Shown here piece by piece: positions 38,567-48,615 of a DNA stretch of 64,000 nucleotides; the first letter of the stretch is position 1; each line of letters begins with the position of its first letter. The notes under the pieces are model-generated. The model did no database searches, was not told where the DNA came from, and saw only the letters and a program-made list of their open reading frames with translations. Source of the stretch: an uncultured Thalassotalea sp. Its GTDB lineage: Bacteria; Pseudomonadota; Gammaproteobacteria; Enterobacterales; Alteromonadaceae. The position numbers were made by a program, and so were the translations under genes. Location of the stretch: NCBI GenBank assembly GCA_947502355.1, contig CANMZP010000003.1:186001-250000 (forward strand), in the 5' to 3' direction.

Positions 38567-38654
38567 GTTTTTGGTTCTGTTATGCGATTTGGATTTGGTT
38601 GATACGATAGCGAATCGTGCTTGTTGGCTCAAGTGGTTTTATTTGATGCTCATT

Positions 38655-38735
38655 GTGACCGGAGGGGGTCCTGAGCTCGCCACAGGCTCCTCAGAATGAC
38701 GTTGTACTTTTTCTCAGTTTCGGGTGCGTGCGTTC
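38655..38735. repeat. Dispersed intergenic repeat, related to sequence near 9145-9210
   Basis: The stretch ATGACGTTGTACTTTT (38696-38711) also occurs at 9180-9195. Both copies are preceded by a GAGG/GGTCC-containing segment and followed by GTGCG. The two sites are nearly 30 kb apart in unrelated gene gaps, consistent with a genome-wide intergenic repeat family. Confidence 0.55.
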
Positions 38736-38770
38736 ATTAACAATGCATACTGCTGCGGGATGGCGGTATA

Positions 38771-38803
38771 AAAAACCCGAAGGTTTAATGCTTCGGGTTT
38801 TGT
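38771..38803 (-). terminator. Intrinsic terminator of secA
   Basis: The stem AAACCCGAAG/CTTCGGGTTT (38773-38782, 38791-38800) is followed on the minus strand by TTTT and lies about 30 bases past the secA stop. Confidence 0.82.
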
Positions 38804-38830
38804 TATTTATTTAACAGGGCATAGTTTAAA

Positions 38831-41515
38831 TTAGTTTAATTTACCGTGACACTGTTTGTATTTTTTGCCAGAGCCACATGGACATGGTTCGTTACGCCCT
38901 ACTCGCTTCATTGGCTCTTCCGATGACGTTTCTTGGCCACTGGTTTCGTGCGTGAATTGCTTCGGCGCTTCATCTTGTTTACGATGTTGCTCTTCTACCG
39001 CTTCCACATCTGATTCTTGCTGAATGCGTACTTTAGATAGAATGCTTACGACGTCGTATTTCAAGTTTTCAAGCATGCCGGTGAATAGTTCGTAAGACTC
39101 TTTCTTGTATTCTTGTTTCGGGTTCTTTTGCGCGTAACCACGTAAGTGAATACCTTGGCGCAGGTGATCCATTGCCGCTAAATGCTCTTTCCAGTGCGAG
39201 TCTAAGCTTTGCAACATTACGGCTTTTTCGAATTGACGTAATACGTCAGCACCGACTTGTGCTTCTTTCTCTGCGTAAGCTTTGTTCACTTCTTCTAAGA
39301 TTTTCTCGCGTAGAGATTCTTCGTGAAGTTTGTCGTCTTCTTCTAACCACTTGCTGATTGGAAGGTCGATAAATAACTCGCCTTTTAATTGCTCTTCAAG
39401 GGCTGGTACGTCCCACATTTCTTCCAATGATTGTGGAGGAATGTGTGAAGCAACCATACCTGAAACCACGTCTTCACGGACTGCCGCGATAGTATCACCA
39501 ATATCGCCTTCATCTAGAAGTTCGTTACGTTGCTCGTAAATGACTTTACGTTGATCGTTGGCAACATCATCGTATTCAAGTAATTGCTTACGAATATCGA
39601 AGTTACGACCTTCTACTTTACGTTGGGCGTTTTCGATAGAACGGGTTACCCAAGGGTGCTCAATTGCTTCACCTTGTTCCATACCAAGTTTACGCATCAT
39701 GCCAGCAATACGCTCAGATGCGAAGATACGCATTAAGCCATCTTCCATAGATAAGTAAAAACGTGTTGAACCTGGGTCACCTTGACGACCTGAACGACCA
39801 CGTAACTGGTTATCGATACGACGAGATTCATGACGCTCTGTGGCGACAATGTGTAAACCACCTAGCTCAAGCACTTTATCGTGCTCAACTTGCCAAGCTT
39901 CTGTCGCTTTAGCAATGCTGGCTTCTGATTGGTCTTTTAACTTGGCGATTTCGGCAGATAAGTTACCACCTAATACGATATCGGTACCACGACCGGCCAT
40001 GTTGGTGGCGATTGTTACCGCACCAATTTTACCTGCGTTGGCAACAATTTCCGCTTCTTCAGCGTGGAATTTAGCGTTTAGAACTTTATGCTTAATTTTT
40101 TCTTTACGAAGCATTTGCGCTAAAAATTCTGAGTTTTCAATGCTGATGGTACCAACAAGCACTGGCTGACCTCGTTCAACACAATCTTTAATATCAGCAA
40201 GAATCGCTTCGTACTTCTCGGCTTGTGTTAAGTAGATTAAATCCGCCATGTCTTTACGGATCATTGAACGGTTTGTTGGCACAATCACCGTTTCTAAGCC
40301 GTAAATGTGGTTAAATTCGAATGCTTCCGTATCGGCAGTACCCGTCATACCTGATAACTTGTCGTATAGACGGAAGAAGTTCTGGAATGTGATGGATGCT
40401 AAAGTTTGGTTTTCGTTTTGAATGTTTACGTTTTCTTTGGCTTCTACGGCTTGGTGTAAACCTTCAGACCAACGACGACCTTCCATTGTACGACCGGTGT
40501 GTTCGTCAACAATAACGATTTCGCCTTCTTTAACAATGTAGTCAATGTCTTTGGTGAATAATTTGTGAGCACGCAAGGCGGCCATTACGTGGTGAAGTAA
40601 TGAAATATTACCGGCACCGTAAAGTGAATCGCCTTGTTCTAACATACCACGTTCGATAAGAATTTCTTCGACGCGAACTTGACCACGTTCGGTTAAAAAG
40701 ATTTGTTTTGACTTCTCGTCAATGGTGAAGTCGCCGGTGCTTTCAACACCTTCTTCATCTTCTTGCTCTTGCACTTCCAGTAGAGGTACAACAGAATCAA
40801 CCTGACGGTAAAGTTCTGAACTGTCTTCCGCTTGACCAGAAATAACCAATGGCGTTCTCGCTTCATCGATTAATACCGAGTCAACCTCATCGATTACGGT
40901 AAAGTGTAATGGACGTTGCACACGTTGGCTTGGCGAAAATGCCATATTGTCACGTAGGTAATCGAAACCAAACTCGTTGTTGGTACCGTACGTTACGTCT
41001 GCTGCGTAGGCATCTTGCTTTTCTTGTGGCTGCATGTTTGGAATGTTACAACCAACGGTCATGCCTAAGAATTCTAATAATGGACGTGACCAGTCGGCAT
41101 CACGCTTTGCTAAGTAGTCGTTTACAGTGATGATGTGAACGCCTTTATCTGTTAAGGCATTCAAATACGCTGGCAAGGTAGCGGTTAATGTTTTACCTTC
41201 ACCCGTACGCATTTCAGAAATTTTACCTTGATGAAGAACCATACCACCAATCATTTGTACGTCGAAATGGCGCATACCAAAGACACGGACACTCGCTTCG
41301 CGCACAACAGCAAAGGCTTCAGGAAGAAGCGCATCTAATGTTTCACCATTTGCAAAGCGCTCTTTAAACTCAGCGGTTTTGGCTTTTAATTCTTCATCGC
41401 TAAATGCTTGAATGGTAGGCTCTAAAGCATTTATCTTTTTAACTTCTTTATTCATTTGCTTAAGCAGGCGATCATTTCGGCTACCAAACATTTTTGTCAT
41501 CAATTTTACGAACAT
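38831..41515 (-). CDS. secA: Preprotein translocase ATPase SecA
   Basis: ATPase that drives unfolded preproteins through SecYEG. The 894 residues carry the normal domain order: NBD1 with Walker [12 protein letters not shown] near 102-112, the preprotein cross-linking domain, NBD2 with [10 protein letters not shown] near 505, helical scaffold and wing domains, and a disordered linker. The C-terminal SecB/zinc motif [17 protein letters not shown] is complete. The start [16 protein letters not shown] fits homologues. Unlike in enterobacteria, no secM gene precedes it. Instead a 154-base leader with several inverted repeats follows the M23 peptidase gene. Confidence 0.97.
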   Translation of the reverse strand: MFVKLMTKMFGSRNDRLLKQMNKEVKKINALEPTIQAFSDEELKAKTAEFKERFANGETLDALLPEAFAVVREASVRVFGMRHFDVQMIGGMVLHQGKISEMRTGEGKTLTATLPAYLNALTDKGVHIITVNDYLAKRDADWSRPLLEFLGMTVGCNIPNMQPQEKQDAYAADVTYGTNNEFGFDYLRDNMAFSPSQRVQRPLHFTVIDEVDSVLIDEARTPLVISGQAEDSSELYRQVDSVVPLLEVQEQEDEEGVESTGDFTIDEKSKQIFLTERGQVRVEEILIERGMLEQGDSLYGAGNISLLHHVMAALRAHKLFTKDIDYIVKEGEIVIVDEHTGRTMEGRRWSEGLHQAVEAKENVNIQNENQTLASITFQNFFRLYDKLSGMTGTADTEAFEFNHIYGLETVIVPTNRSMIRKDMADLIYLTQAEKYEAILADIKDCVERGQPVLVGTISIENSEFLAQMLRKEKIKHKVLNAKFHAEEAEIVANAGKIGAVTIATNMAGRGTDIVLGGNLSAEIAKLKDQSEASIAKATEAWQVEHDKVLELGGLHIVATERHESRRIDNQLRGRSGRQGDPGSTRFYLSMEDGLMRIFASERIAGMMRKLGMEQGEAIEHPWVTRSIENAQRKVEGRNFDIRKQLLEYDDVANDQRKVIYEQRNELLDEGDIGDTIAAVREDVVSGMVASHIPPQSLEEMWDVPALEEQLKGELFIDLPISKWLEEDDKLHEESLREKILEEVNKAYAEKEAQVGADVLRQFEKAVMLQSLDSHWKEHLAAMDHLRQGIHLRGYAQKNPKQEYKKESYELFTGMLENLKYDVVSILSKVRIQQESDVEAVEEQHRKQDEAPKQFTHETSGQETSSEEPMKRVGRNEPCPCGSGKKYKQCHGKLN

Positions 41516-41533
41516 TTTATTTTAACCATATTT

Positions 41534-41632
41534 CTGAAGTATTCTTCAGCCATCAACACATCAATCAATTGATTGATAAAACTTTTCCTTGAGTCTTTAT
41601 ATCAAGCCCATTAATTATCTGCCTAGCAGATC
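41534..41632. promoter_or_regulatory. Cluster of inverted repeats in the secA leader
   Basis: Three symmetric elements lie between the M23 gene and secA: CTGAAG-tatt-CTTCAG (41534-41549), the 18-base perfect palindrome ATCAATCAATTGATTGAT (41560-41577) and ATCTGC-cta-GCAGAT (41618-41632). The first is 19 bases from the secA start codon and may fold in the mRNA around the translation start. Their function is unknown; control of secA is a reasonable guess. Confidence 0.45.
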
Positions 41633-41669
41633 ACCTAATTAATGGCATTAATATTAGCAAGCGCTATAA

Positions 41670-42578
41670 CTACCCTTTCGATTTACGATAAACATATTTA
41701 CTCGGGTCAATTTGTTTACCATTTCGAAGGATTTCATAATGAACATGAGCCCCTGTAGAACGACCAGTGTTGCCCATTTTAGCAATTACTTGTCCTTTAG
41801 TAACTACATCACCGACTTTTACCAATAGGGCCTTATTATGCCCATATCTAGTTTTAAAGCCAGTACCGTGATCAATTTCGATTAGATTTCCATAACCATA
41901 ACGTTCAGCAGACCAACTAACAACGCCGGCACCGGTAGCAATCACATCTCCACCTTCTTTACCTGCAAAGTCAATACCTTTATGCATTGCCGGCTTGCCG
42001 GTAAATGGGTCTTTACGCATACCATAGTATGAAGACAACCAACCTTTACCAATTGGTCGCCCAGATAAATAACTGGTATTTTGTATGTGGTGACCAAGTG
42101 CCAAAGATTCAAGCATTTTTAGCTTATTTTCTTTCTCATCAACACTATTTTCTAACGCAATGATGTTCTGGGTCAATTTATCGACCGATATAATGCTGTT
42201 AATCGCCGTACTTTGCGACGGGCCACCCGATGGCGGTTGCTTGCTCATGTTAAATTCATCTTCGGGAATGTTCGCTTGTTCAGCGAGTCGATCACTTAGG
42301 GCGTTTAAACGTAAGATGTGGCTTTGCAAATCAGCAAGTTTAATGGTTAACGCGGTAATTTCTTCATTACTTGGTTTATCATTTACTGTAAGAGGATTTT
42401 CAATAGGTTGCTTTTGGCTGATTTTAAGGTGCTCTGGCACAACACTAGGCTTTAACACGGTGTGCATAACTAAACCAGAGACAATAGCAAAACCAATAAC
42501 GATGGCGAGCCAGCGCGGTTTGGTTAACTTTAGTGAAAATCGGACATTTTGTCCGCGGTATAAAACTGTTAAACTCAT
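41670..42578 (-). CDS. M23 family metallopeptidase-like protein
   Basis: Membrane-anchored periplasmic protein of 302 residues. One transmembrane helix (about 22-45) is followed by a region likely to form a coiled coil (about 70-160). The LytM/M23 domain is at about 175-300. Zinc ligands are intact: HKGID (first His and Asp) and HVHYE, with GNTGRSTGAHVH as typical surroundings; this suggests an active peptidoglycan endopeptidase. It precedes secA and is divergent from the DUF721 gene with 44 bases between start codons, so the two promoters overlap. Confidence 0.86.
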   Translation of the reverse strand: MSLTVLYRGQNVRFSLKLTKPRWLAIVIGFAIVSGLVMHTVLKPSVVPEHLKISQKQPIENPLTVNDKPSNEEITALTIKLADLQSHILRLNALSDRLAEQANIPEDEFNMSKQPPSGGPSQSTAINSIISVDKLTQNIIALENSVDEKENKLKMLESLALGHHIQNTSYLSGRPIGKGWLSSYYGMRKDPFTGKPAMHKGIDFAGKEGGDVIATGAGVVSWSAERYGYGNLIEIDHGTGFKTRYGHNKALLVKVGDVVTKGQVIAKMGNTGRSTGAHVHYEILRNGKQIDPSKYVYRKSKG

Positions 42579-42622
42579 GATACTACCAGTTACTGTGTAA
42601 AAACTTATTAGGACACCTATAG

Positions 42623-43087
42623 ATGAAGCGCATCGTTAAAGAACCCGAAGACCTCACCAACTTGTTAAAGAAAACAAGTGGTTCTTTAGCTAATTTTTCT
42701 CACAAAGCACATTCCTTAAAAATCTTATCCGATATTATTGCGCAAAGTTGTCCTGACTTGCCTGAAGACGCCTGGCAAGTGGCCAATTGCCGTGATGATT
42801 TGGTGGTTATCGAAGCCAAATCACCCGTATGGGGGCAACGTTTACAATTTGAACGTAACAATATCGCACAACAGCTGTTAACACAAACGAAAGGTATTTT
42901 TTCCAAGATTGAAATAAAGGTAAACCCTTATGGCAATCGTCGCGAATTGAAACAACCTGAAACCAAGCCTCTGAAAAACATGTCGCAATCTGCTGCAGAT
43001 CACATTAATTCAGTTGCCGAAAATGCCCCTCCTGGATTAAAAGAGAAGCTGTTAAAACTAGCAAAACACGTTAATAACAATAAATAA
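42623..43087 (+). CDS. DUF721/DciA-like protein
   Basis: Protein of 154 residues of the DUF721 family. The N-terminal domain (about 20-110) has a KH-like layout with the usual LAVxxPxWAxxL-type pattern, seen here as LVVIEAKSPVWGQRLQFER. A flexible tail follows. DciA, the best studied member, loads the replicative helicase DnaB in bacteria that lack DnaC/DnaI; assignment of that role here is by family. Position between secA and lpxC is common in non-enterobacterial Gammaproteobacteria. It converges on lpxC with a shared terminator. Confidence 0.75.
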   Translation: MKRIVKEPEDLTNLLKKTSGSLANFSHKAHSLKILSDIIAQSCPDLPEDAWQVANCRDDLVVIEAKSPVWGQRLQFERNNIAQQLLTQTKGIFSKIEIKVNPYGNRRELKQPETKPLKNMSQSAADHINSVAENAPPGLKEKLLKLAKHVNNNK

Positions 43088-43139
43088 GGTGTTTAAACTT
43101 TAAAAGAACTCATGCCGTAGCGCTTTAATGCGATGATGT

Positions 43140-43171
43140 TCTAATGCTCTAATGCTCTAATGCTCTAATGC
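43140..43171. repeat. Four tandem copies of TCTAATGC
   Basis: An 8-base unit is repeated four times without change in the convergent gap between the DUF721 gene and lpxC. Short perfect arrays of this type can vary in copy number by slippage. Confidence 0.9.
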
Positions 43172-43210
43172 AAATCGCCTAAAAGCTTTAAAGGCTTGTC
43201 TCCCTTTATA

Positions 43211-43243
43211 CGAAAAAACCAGAACATTGTTCTGGTTTTTTAT
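43211..43243. terminator. Bidirectional terminator between DUF721 gene and lpxC
   Basis: The stem AAAAAACCAGAA/TTCTGGTTTTTT (43213-43224, 43230-43241) has T-runs on both strands and separates the convergent genes. It probably ends the long dcw-lpxC transcript. Confidence 0.88.
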
Positions 43244-43259
43244 GCTTAATCTTATTCGG

Positions 43260-44171
43260 TTAGGCGAATACGCTATCCTGATAAGCAATCGGTGATGGAC
43301 GCTCGTCTTCGTACGTTACCCATTCCCAGCTATCAGCCTGCTTAAATACTTCTCTTAACAATAAGTTATTTAAACCGTGACCGGATTTATAAGCGTTTAA
43401 TTCACCCAAAATACTACAGCTGCCCATATAAAGGTCACCAATAGCATCAAGAATTTTGTGCTTAACGAATTCATCATCGTAGCGTAATTCATCGCTATTT
43501 AGCATGCGGTATTCATCAAGTACAATCGCATTTTCTAAGCTGCCACCTAATGCAAGGTTGTGCGAACGTAAAAATTCAATGTCTTTCATAAAGCCAAAGG
43601 TACGTGCACGGCTGATCTCTTTAATAAAAGAACTGCTCGATAAGTCCATGCTCATGGTTTGCGTTGTATTTGAAATCACTGGGTGATCAAATTCGATAGC
43701 AAAGTTTACTTTAAAACCTTCATGCGGACGTAATTCAGCCCATTTGTCATCTTCTTCAACGCGAATGGTTTTAGTAATACGTAAAAATTTCTTGGCTACG
43801 TTACTTTCTTCAATACCAACCGATTGAATTAGGTAGACGAAAGGCAATGCACTACCGTCCATAATTGGGATCTCAGGCGAATCAACTTCAACAACTAAGT
43901 TGTCAATACCTAAGCCAGCAACGGCTGCAAGCAAGTGTTCTACGGTGGAAACTTGAACGCCTTGCTCATTGACCAAACACGTACATAAGGTGGTTTCACC
44001 TACCGCCTCTGGGCGTGCAGGGATCTCAACTACAGGTTGCAGGTCAACACGTCGGAACACTATCCCAGTGTTTGCAGGTGCAGGACGGAGAGTGATCTGT
44101 ACCTTTTCACCTTTGTGTAAACCAACACCAGTGGCCGAAATGCTCTGTTTGATTGTACGTTGCTTAATCAT
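43260..44171 (-). CDS. lpxC: UDP-3-O-acyl-N-acetylglucosamine deacetylase
   Basis: Zinc enzyme for the committed step of lipid A synthesis. The start at 44171 gives [19 protein letters not shown] (303 residues), the usual family start, with AGGCG just before it; the longer frame adds ten residues. Zinc ligand His79 is in STVEHLLAA, and His and Asp follow in [12 protein letters not shown] near 237-242. The sequence [11 protein letters not shown] is also diagnostic. It is the last gene of the cluster after ftsZ, as in E. coli, with a 271-base gap that probably carries its own promoter. Confidence 0.96.
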   Translation of the reverse strand: MIKQRTIKQSISATGVGLHKGEKVQITLRPAPANTGIVFRRVDLQPVVEIPARPEAVGETTLCTCLVNEQGVQVSTVEHLLAAVAGLGIDNLVVEVDSPEIPIMDGSALPFVYLIQSVGIEESNVAKKFLRITKTIRVEEDDKWAELRPHEGFKVNFAIEFDHPVISNTTQTMSMDLSSSSFIKEISRARTFGFMKDIEFLRSHNLALGGSLENAIVLDEYRMLNSDELRYDDEFVKHKILDAIGDLYMGSCSILGELNAYKSGHGLNNLLLREVFKQADSWEWVTYEDERPSPIAYQDSVFA

Positions 44172-44333
44172 AATTCGCCTTTTAAATTGCGTTCTAACCA
44201 TGCTCTTATTTACGTCTTATTTGCACAATAGCCCATAAGACAGGATGGCAAGAATAGCAAAATCCCAATTTGCAGTCAAAAAATTTACGAATTGGCTTAC
44301 ATTTTGCTACACACTGTTACCTGGATGTTGAAA

Positions 44334-44350
44334 GCTTGTTACCAACAAGC
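44334..44350. other. Inverted repeat after ftsZ
   Basis: GCTTGTT-ACC-AACAAGC lies about 93 bases past the ftsZ stop. It has no clear T-run, so it is either a weak terminator for ftsZ or a site near the lpxC promoter. Confidence 0.4.
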
Positions 44351-44442
44351 CATTAACATGCTGTTAGCCCAAACCTAATGTTTGTCCAACCAATATTACG
44401 TATGTAATCAAACTAAAGTGTATACCAATCGCCCATTCTTGC

Positions 44443-45591
44443 TTAGTCAGCCTGTTTACGTAAAAACGCAGGAATGTCTAAATAGTCCGCTTCTGATGCC
44501 GGTGCTGTTTGCGGCTTTTCTTCGGCATAAACACTCTTCATTGCTTCTGGCTCTGCTGCAGGCGCATAGTCTGCGTTAACAACCATTGGCTCTGGCTTTT
44601 GAATTGGCGGAACAATTGAGATTTCTGGTTTTTGCTGTTGGCCAATACCTGTAGCCACAACCGTTACACGTAATTCGTCACTCATATCAGGGTCGATTAC
44701 CGCACCCACGACAACCGTCGCATTTTCTGAAGCAAACGCTTTAACCGCATTACCAACTGTTTCAAACTCATCGATTGAAATGTCCATGCCTGCGGTAATG
44801 TTAACCAAAATACCACGAGCGCCAGCTAAGTCGACGTCTTCTAATAATGGGCTTGAAATAGCCGCTTCTGCCGCTTCTTCAGCTCGGTCTTCACCAGATG
44901 CGGTGCCTGAGCCCATCATTGCTGTGCCCATTTCGGACATTACCGTTCTAACATCGGCAAAATCGACGTTAATTAAACCTGGGCGAGTAATTAGCTCAGC
45001 AATACCTTGTACCGCGCCTAGTAATACATTGTTTGCGGCTTTAAAAGCGTCTAGCAAACTTGTACCTGGGCCTAATACTTTTAACAGTTTCTCGTTAGGA
45101 ATAGTGATTAATGAGTCCACTGTTTTAGATAAAAAATCAATCCCTTGCTCGGCGTAGTTCATACGCTTTTTGCCTTCAAACGGGAATGGTTTAGTTACTA
45201 CAGCCACGGTTAAAATGCCCATTTCTTTGGCAATTTCAGCAACCACAGGTGCTGCCCCCGTACCCGTACCACCGCCCATACCGGCAGCAATAAACACCAT
45301 GTCAGACCCTTGTAGAGTTTGACGGATGGTTTCACGATCTTCTTCTGCACTGCGACGTCCAATTTCAGGATTGGCGCCAGCACCTAAGCCCTTGGTTACA
45401 TCAGCCCCCATCTGCAACGTTACCGTTGCTGATGAATTACGTAGTGCTTGCGAATCCGTATTCGCAGTAATAAATTCCACACCTTCGATTGTTTGCGACA
45501 CCATGTGCTCAACAGCGTTACCGCCGCCACCGCCAACACCAATGACTTTAATCACTGCCTCTTCGTTGTGGTCTTCCATTAATTCAAACAT
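44443..45591 (-). CDS. ftsZ: Cell division GTPase FtsZ
   Basis: Tubulin-like GTPase that forms the Z-ring. The 382 residues contain the tubulin signature GGGTGTG at 106-112, NTDSQAL near 44-50, and the T7 loop region [12 protein letters not shown] variable linker (about 320-365) precedes the conserved C-terminal peptide [14 protein letters not shown] that binds FtsA, ZipA and other partners. It is 51 bases downstream of ftsA on the same strand. All key residues are present. Confidence 0.98.
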   Translation of the reverse strand: MFELMEDHNEEAVIKVIGVGGGGGNAVEHMVSQTIEGVEFITANTDSQALRNSSATVTLQMGADVTKGLGAGANPEIGRRSAEEDRETIRQTLQGSDMVFIAAGMGGGTGTGAAPVVAEIAKEMGILTVAVVTKPFPFEGKKRMNYAEQGIDFLSKTVDSLITIPNEKLLKVLGPGTSLLDAFKAANNVLLGAVQGIAELITRPGLINVDFADVRTVMSEMGTAMMGSGTASGEDRAEEAAEAAISSPLLEDVDLAGARGILVNITAGMDISIDEFETVGNAVKAFASENATVVVGAVIDPDMSDELRVTVVATGIGQQQKPEISIVPPIQKPEPMVVNADYAPAAEPEAMKSVYAEEKPQTAPASEADYLDIPAFLRKQAD

Positions 45592-45642
45592 AGTTTTACT
45601 CTCCGTACTTATTTTTGTTCCACCAAAAAAAATTCTATTCTT

Positions 45643-46878
45643 TTAAAATTCGCCTTTAAACCAGTTTTTGATGCGGGTTAGCATAGTGCCAACACCTTCA
45701 ACTGGGGTTGTATTTTCTTCCGCGGCTTTGCTGGCTTCCAAGCCATAATGCAATAAACCTACTACTGTACAATAACTTGGGTCATCAACATAGTCGGTTA
45801 AGCCTTTTATATTAAGCGGATTACCAATTCGGACCGGCATTTGGAATACTTCTTCAGCAAATTCCGTTACACCTTCCATTTTTGCCGTACCGCCGGTTAG
45901 GACAATACCTGCTGCAATTTGATCTTCGAGGCCGCTGGCTTTGATTTCTTCCTGAATTAATTCAAATAATTCTTGATAACGCGGCTCGACGACTTCCGCC
46001 AATGTGTGACGTGACATGCTGCGTGCAGGACGTCCACCAACACTTGGTACTTCAATGTTTTCTTCCATGCTTACCATTTGACGTAAAGCACACGCATATT
46101 GCACTTTAATGTCTTCAGCATGGCTAAGTGGTGTTCTGAATATCTTGGCGATATCGCTAGTCACCTGATTACCACCAACTGGGATAACCGCACTGTGACG
46201 TAAAGCGCCCCCGGTAAAAATGGATATATCCATGGTACCGGCGCCCATATCGACCACACAGACACCTAATTCTTTTTCATCTTCCGTTAATGCCGCATAG
46301 CTCGACGCTAATGCCGAGAAAATCAATTGATCAGCACTTAACTCACAACGCTCAACACATTTAACGATGTTTTTGGCCATATCATTGGCGCAAGTTACAA
46401 TGTGTACGCGTGCTTCTAGGCGCACACCTGACATGCCAATAGGGCTTTTAATCCCATCTTGCACATCCACACTGTATTCTTGTGGTAACACGTGCAACAT
46501 ACGACGCTCTGCCGACATAGGGACAGAGCGCGCCGTGTGAATAACGTTATCCACATCTTCCTGTATCACTTCATTGTCGTTAATTGGCACCATGCCATTT
46601 TCGTTTTGACAATGAATGTGTTTGCCGGAAATGCCAAGGTATACCGAGCCAATCTGACAATCTGCCATCAATTGGGCTTCGTTTACCGCACGTTGGATGG
46701 ATTGAATAACTAAGTGAAGATCGTTTACCCCACCTTTGTCCATGCCACGGGCGGCATGATGGCCGACACCCACAATATTAAGTTGCTCATCTGGGGTAAC
46801 TTCCCCCACGACGGCAACAATTTTTGAGGTACCAATGTCCAAACCGACAACAAAATTTCTATCTACTACTTTAGGCAT
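45643..46878 (-). CDS. ftsA: Cell division protein FtsA
   Basis: Actin-like ATPase that tethers FtsZ to the membrane. The start is taken at 46878 (MPKVVDRNFVVGLDIGTSK, 411 residues), matching homologues and overlapping the ftsQ stop by eight bases. In-frame ATGs farther upstream lie inside ftsQ. The phosphate-1 motif GLDIGTSK, phosphate-2 VVDMGAGTMD and adenosine motif VLTGGTAKMEG are present, as is the C-terminal amphipathic membrane helix LTRIKNWFKGEF. Confidence 0.96.
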   Translation of the reverse strand: MPKVVDRNFVVGLDIGTSKIVAVVGEVTPDEQLNIVGVGHHAARGMDKGGVNDLHLVIQSIQRAVNEAQLMADCQIGSVYLGISGKHIHCQNENGMVPINDNEVIQEDVDNVIHTARSVPMSAERRMLHVLPQEYSVDVQDGIKSPIGMSGVRLEARVHIVTCANDMAKNIVKCVERCELSADQLIFSALASSYAALTEDEKELGVCVVDMGAGTMDISIFTGGALRHSAVIPVGGNQVTSDIAKIFRTPLSHAEDIKVQYACALRQMVSMEENIEVPSVGGRPARSMSRHTLAEVVEPRYQELFELIQEEIKASGLEDQIAAGIVLTGGTAKMEGVTEFAEEVFQMPVRIGNPLNIKGLTDYVDDPSYCTVVGLLHYGLEASKAAEENTTPVEGVGTMLTRIKNWFKGEF

Positions 46879-47653
46879 TTGATTTTTGCTCTTTTTGTTC
46901 ATCTGCAACAACTGGCTTCCAGCCAACTGCCATTCCTGTATCGTAACGCAAGTCAATATAATCAACCTGCAAATCCTTTTCGCTCAAGCTCTTTATGCGC
47001 TGATAGGCATCCATAAAGCGTTGTATGCGTTTAATCCTGTCTTCGCGGCCTAAATTCAAAAATACCCCGTCCCTTAGGGTAATTTGCCATGAATGGCGTT
47101 CTGTAAGCACCAATTCGGCTATTTCGGCCTTAATATACACCAATAAATCATTGATGTTGCGATAATTTTCTAGAGCTAACAACTCAGAACCTTCTGGTCC
47201 GAACAATTTTGGTAAATTTTCGCTAACTCGTTGTTTATCCGCTTGAAAAATTTTGCCATTAGCATTGATGAAAAAATCATCATTCCACTGGGCAACCGGT
47301 ACTTGATCGACCACATAAACACTGACTTGATTTGGCCATTGTTTGCGGACCGAGGCACTGTAAACCCAAGGTAGTCCTTCCAAATTGTCTTGCACCTGAT
47401 TGACATCTAGCTTAAAAAAATTATCTAGCTTACTCTGTCTTATCGCATTTTTAATTTCTAACTCACTAGAATATGGTGTTTTGCCTTTTATCACTAGACT
47501 TGATACCGGCATGGCCTGCTCTTTCATTACCGAATCATGCAAGTGATTTACGGCCAGAAACAAGCTCAAGCAAACCAGAATAAAAAAGCTAAGCCCTAAC
47601 CAGAATACTCTGGGTGCTTGCTTAAAATTTAATTCCGTTTGCTCAGTTGTCAT
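46871..47653 (-). CDS. ftsQ: Cell division protein FtsQ
   Basis: Bitopic divisome protein linking FtsB/L to the other components. Of 260 residues, the cytoplasmic N-terminus is about 1-17 and the transmembrane helix about 18-38. The POTRA domain begins at about 50 with SSLVIKGKTPYSSE and includes LPWVYSASVRKQWPNQV; the beta domain follows to about 245. It overlaps ftsA by eight bases and follows ddl by five. Confidence 0.93.
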   Translation of the reverse strand: MTTEQTELNFKQAPRVFWLGLSFFILVCLSLFLAVNHLHDSVMKEQAMPVSSLVIKGKTPYSSELEIKNAIRQSKLDNFFKLDVNQVQDNLEGLPWVYSASVRKQWPNQVSVYVVDQVPVAQWNDDFFINANGKIFQADKQRVSENLPKLFGPEGSELLALENYRNINDLLVYIKAEIAELVLTERHSWQITLRDGVFLNLGREDRIKRIQRFMDAYQRIKSLSEKDLQVDYIDLRYDTGMAVGWKPVVADEQKEQKSNA

Positions 47654-47658
47654 ACACT

Positions 47659-48615
47659 TTAACCTTTTGAGTGATCGCTAAGTTGCAAAATGCGAGCAAC
47701 TAAATCGCTAAAACTCAACCCATTCGCTTTCGCCGCTTTAGGCACTAAAGACGTTTCGGTCATACCCGGTACCGTATTCACTTCCAGTAAATTAAAGTGT
47801 CCTTCACTGTCTTGCATTAAATCAACACGTCCCCAGCCTTGTGCCCCTGTAGACTTAAACGCTTTTAACGCAAGCAGCTGCAATTGCTTTTCTTGCTCAA
47901 CAGGTAAACCACACGGGCAGTGATACTCGGTTGAGGTACTTTGATACTTAGCGTCAAAATCATAAAATTCGTGCGGTGTAGACATATGAATCGCGGGTAA
48001 AGCCTGACTCCCCAACACAGCAACGGTGTATTCAGCGCCGCTTAACCACGCTTCTACCAAAATTTGCTCGTCATACTTAAACGCGTTTTCGAGAGCTGCG
48101 TCTAACTCAGCAACATTGTTGGCAATCGCCATACCAATGCTTGACCCTTCTTTAGCAGGCTTCACCATAACTTTGTTGCCGAGCTGGCTTAGCACTTGCT
48201 CACTGGTTTGAGCCGTGTATTCATCATGGTTAACCACACAAAAATCAGCCGTTGGTAACCCTGTGGCTTTAAATATCTGTTTTGTGCGCACTTTGTCCAT
48301 CGATAATGAAGAACCCAATACTCCTGAGCCAGTATATGGAATACCCAAGTATTCCAAAGCCCCTTGAATACAGCCATCTTCACCACCACGGCCATGTAAC
48401 GCGATAAACACACGCTCCACGTTTTGATTGACCAATTCATGCAAATCAAAATTCTTTGTGTCAATAAGCACGACGTTAAAACGTTCTTTTTGTAGCGCAT
48501 CATAAACCGCCGCGCCAGACTTTAACGACACATCTCGTTCAGCACTATCACCACCATATAGCACGGCAATTTTTTGCTGTTTAAGGTTTTCTAAGTTGAT
48601 TAATGCCTTGCTCAT
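47659..48615 (-). CDS. ddlB: D-alanine--D-alanine ligase B
   Basis: Cytosolic ATP-grasp enzyme joining two D-alanines for the pentapeptide end. The 318 residues have the N-terminal [17 protein letters not shown] motif (about 18-34), [12 protein letters not shown], the ATP loop [12 protein letters not shown] and the metal-binding [15 protein letters not shown] near 272. The ATG overlaps the murC stop by four bases, and the gene stands between murC and ftsQ, the position of DdlB in E. coli. Confidence 0.95.
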   Translation of the reverse strand: MSKALINLENLKQQKIAVLYGGDSAERDVSLKSGAAVYDALQKERFNVVLIDTKNFDLHELVNQNVERVFIALHGRGGEDGCIQGALEYLGIPYTGSGVLGSSLSMDKVRTKQIFKATGLPTADFCVVNHDEYTAQTSEQVLSQLGNKVMVKPAKEGSSIGMAIANNVAELDAALENAFKYDEQILVEAWLSGAEYTVAVLGSQALPAIHMSTPHEFYDFDAKYQSTSTEYHCPCGLPVEQEKQLQLLALKAFKSTGAQGWGRVDLMQDSEGHFNLLEVNTVPGMTETSLVPKAAKANGLSFSDLVARILQLSDHSKG

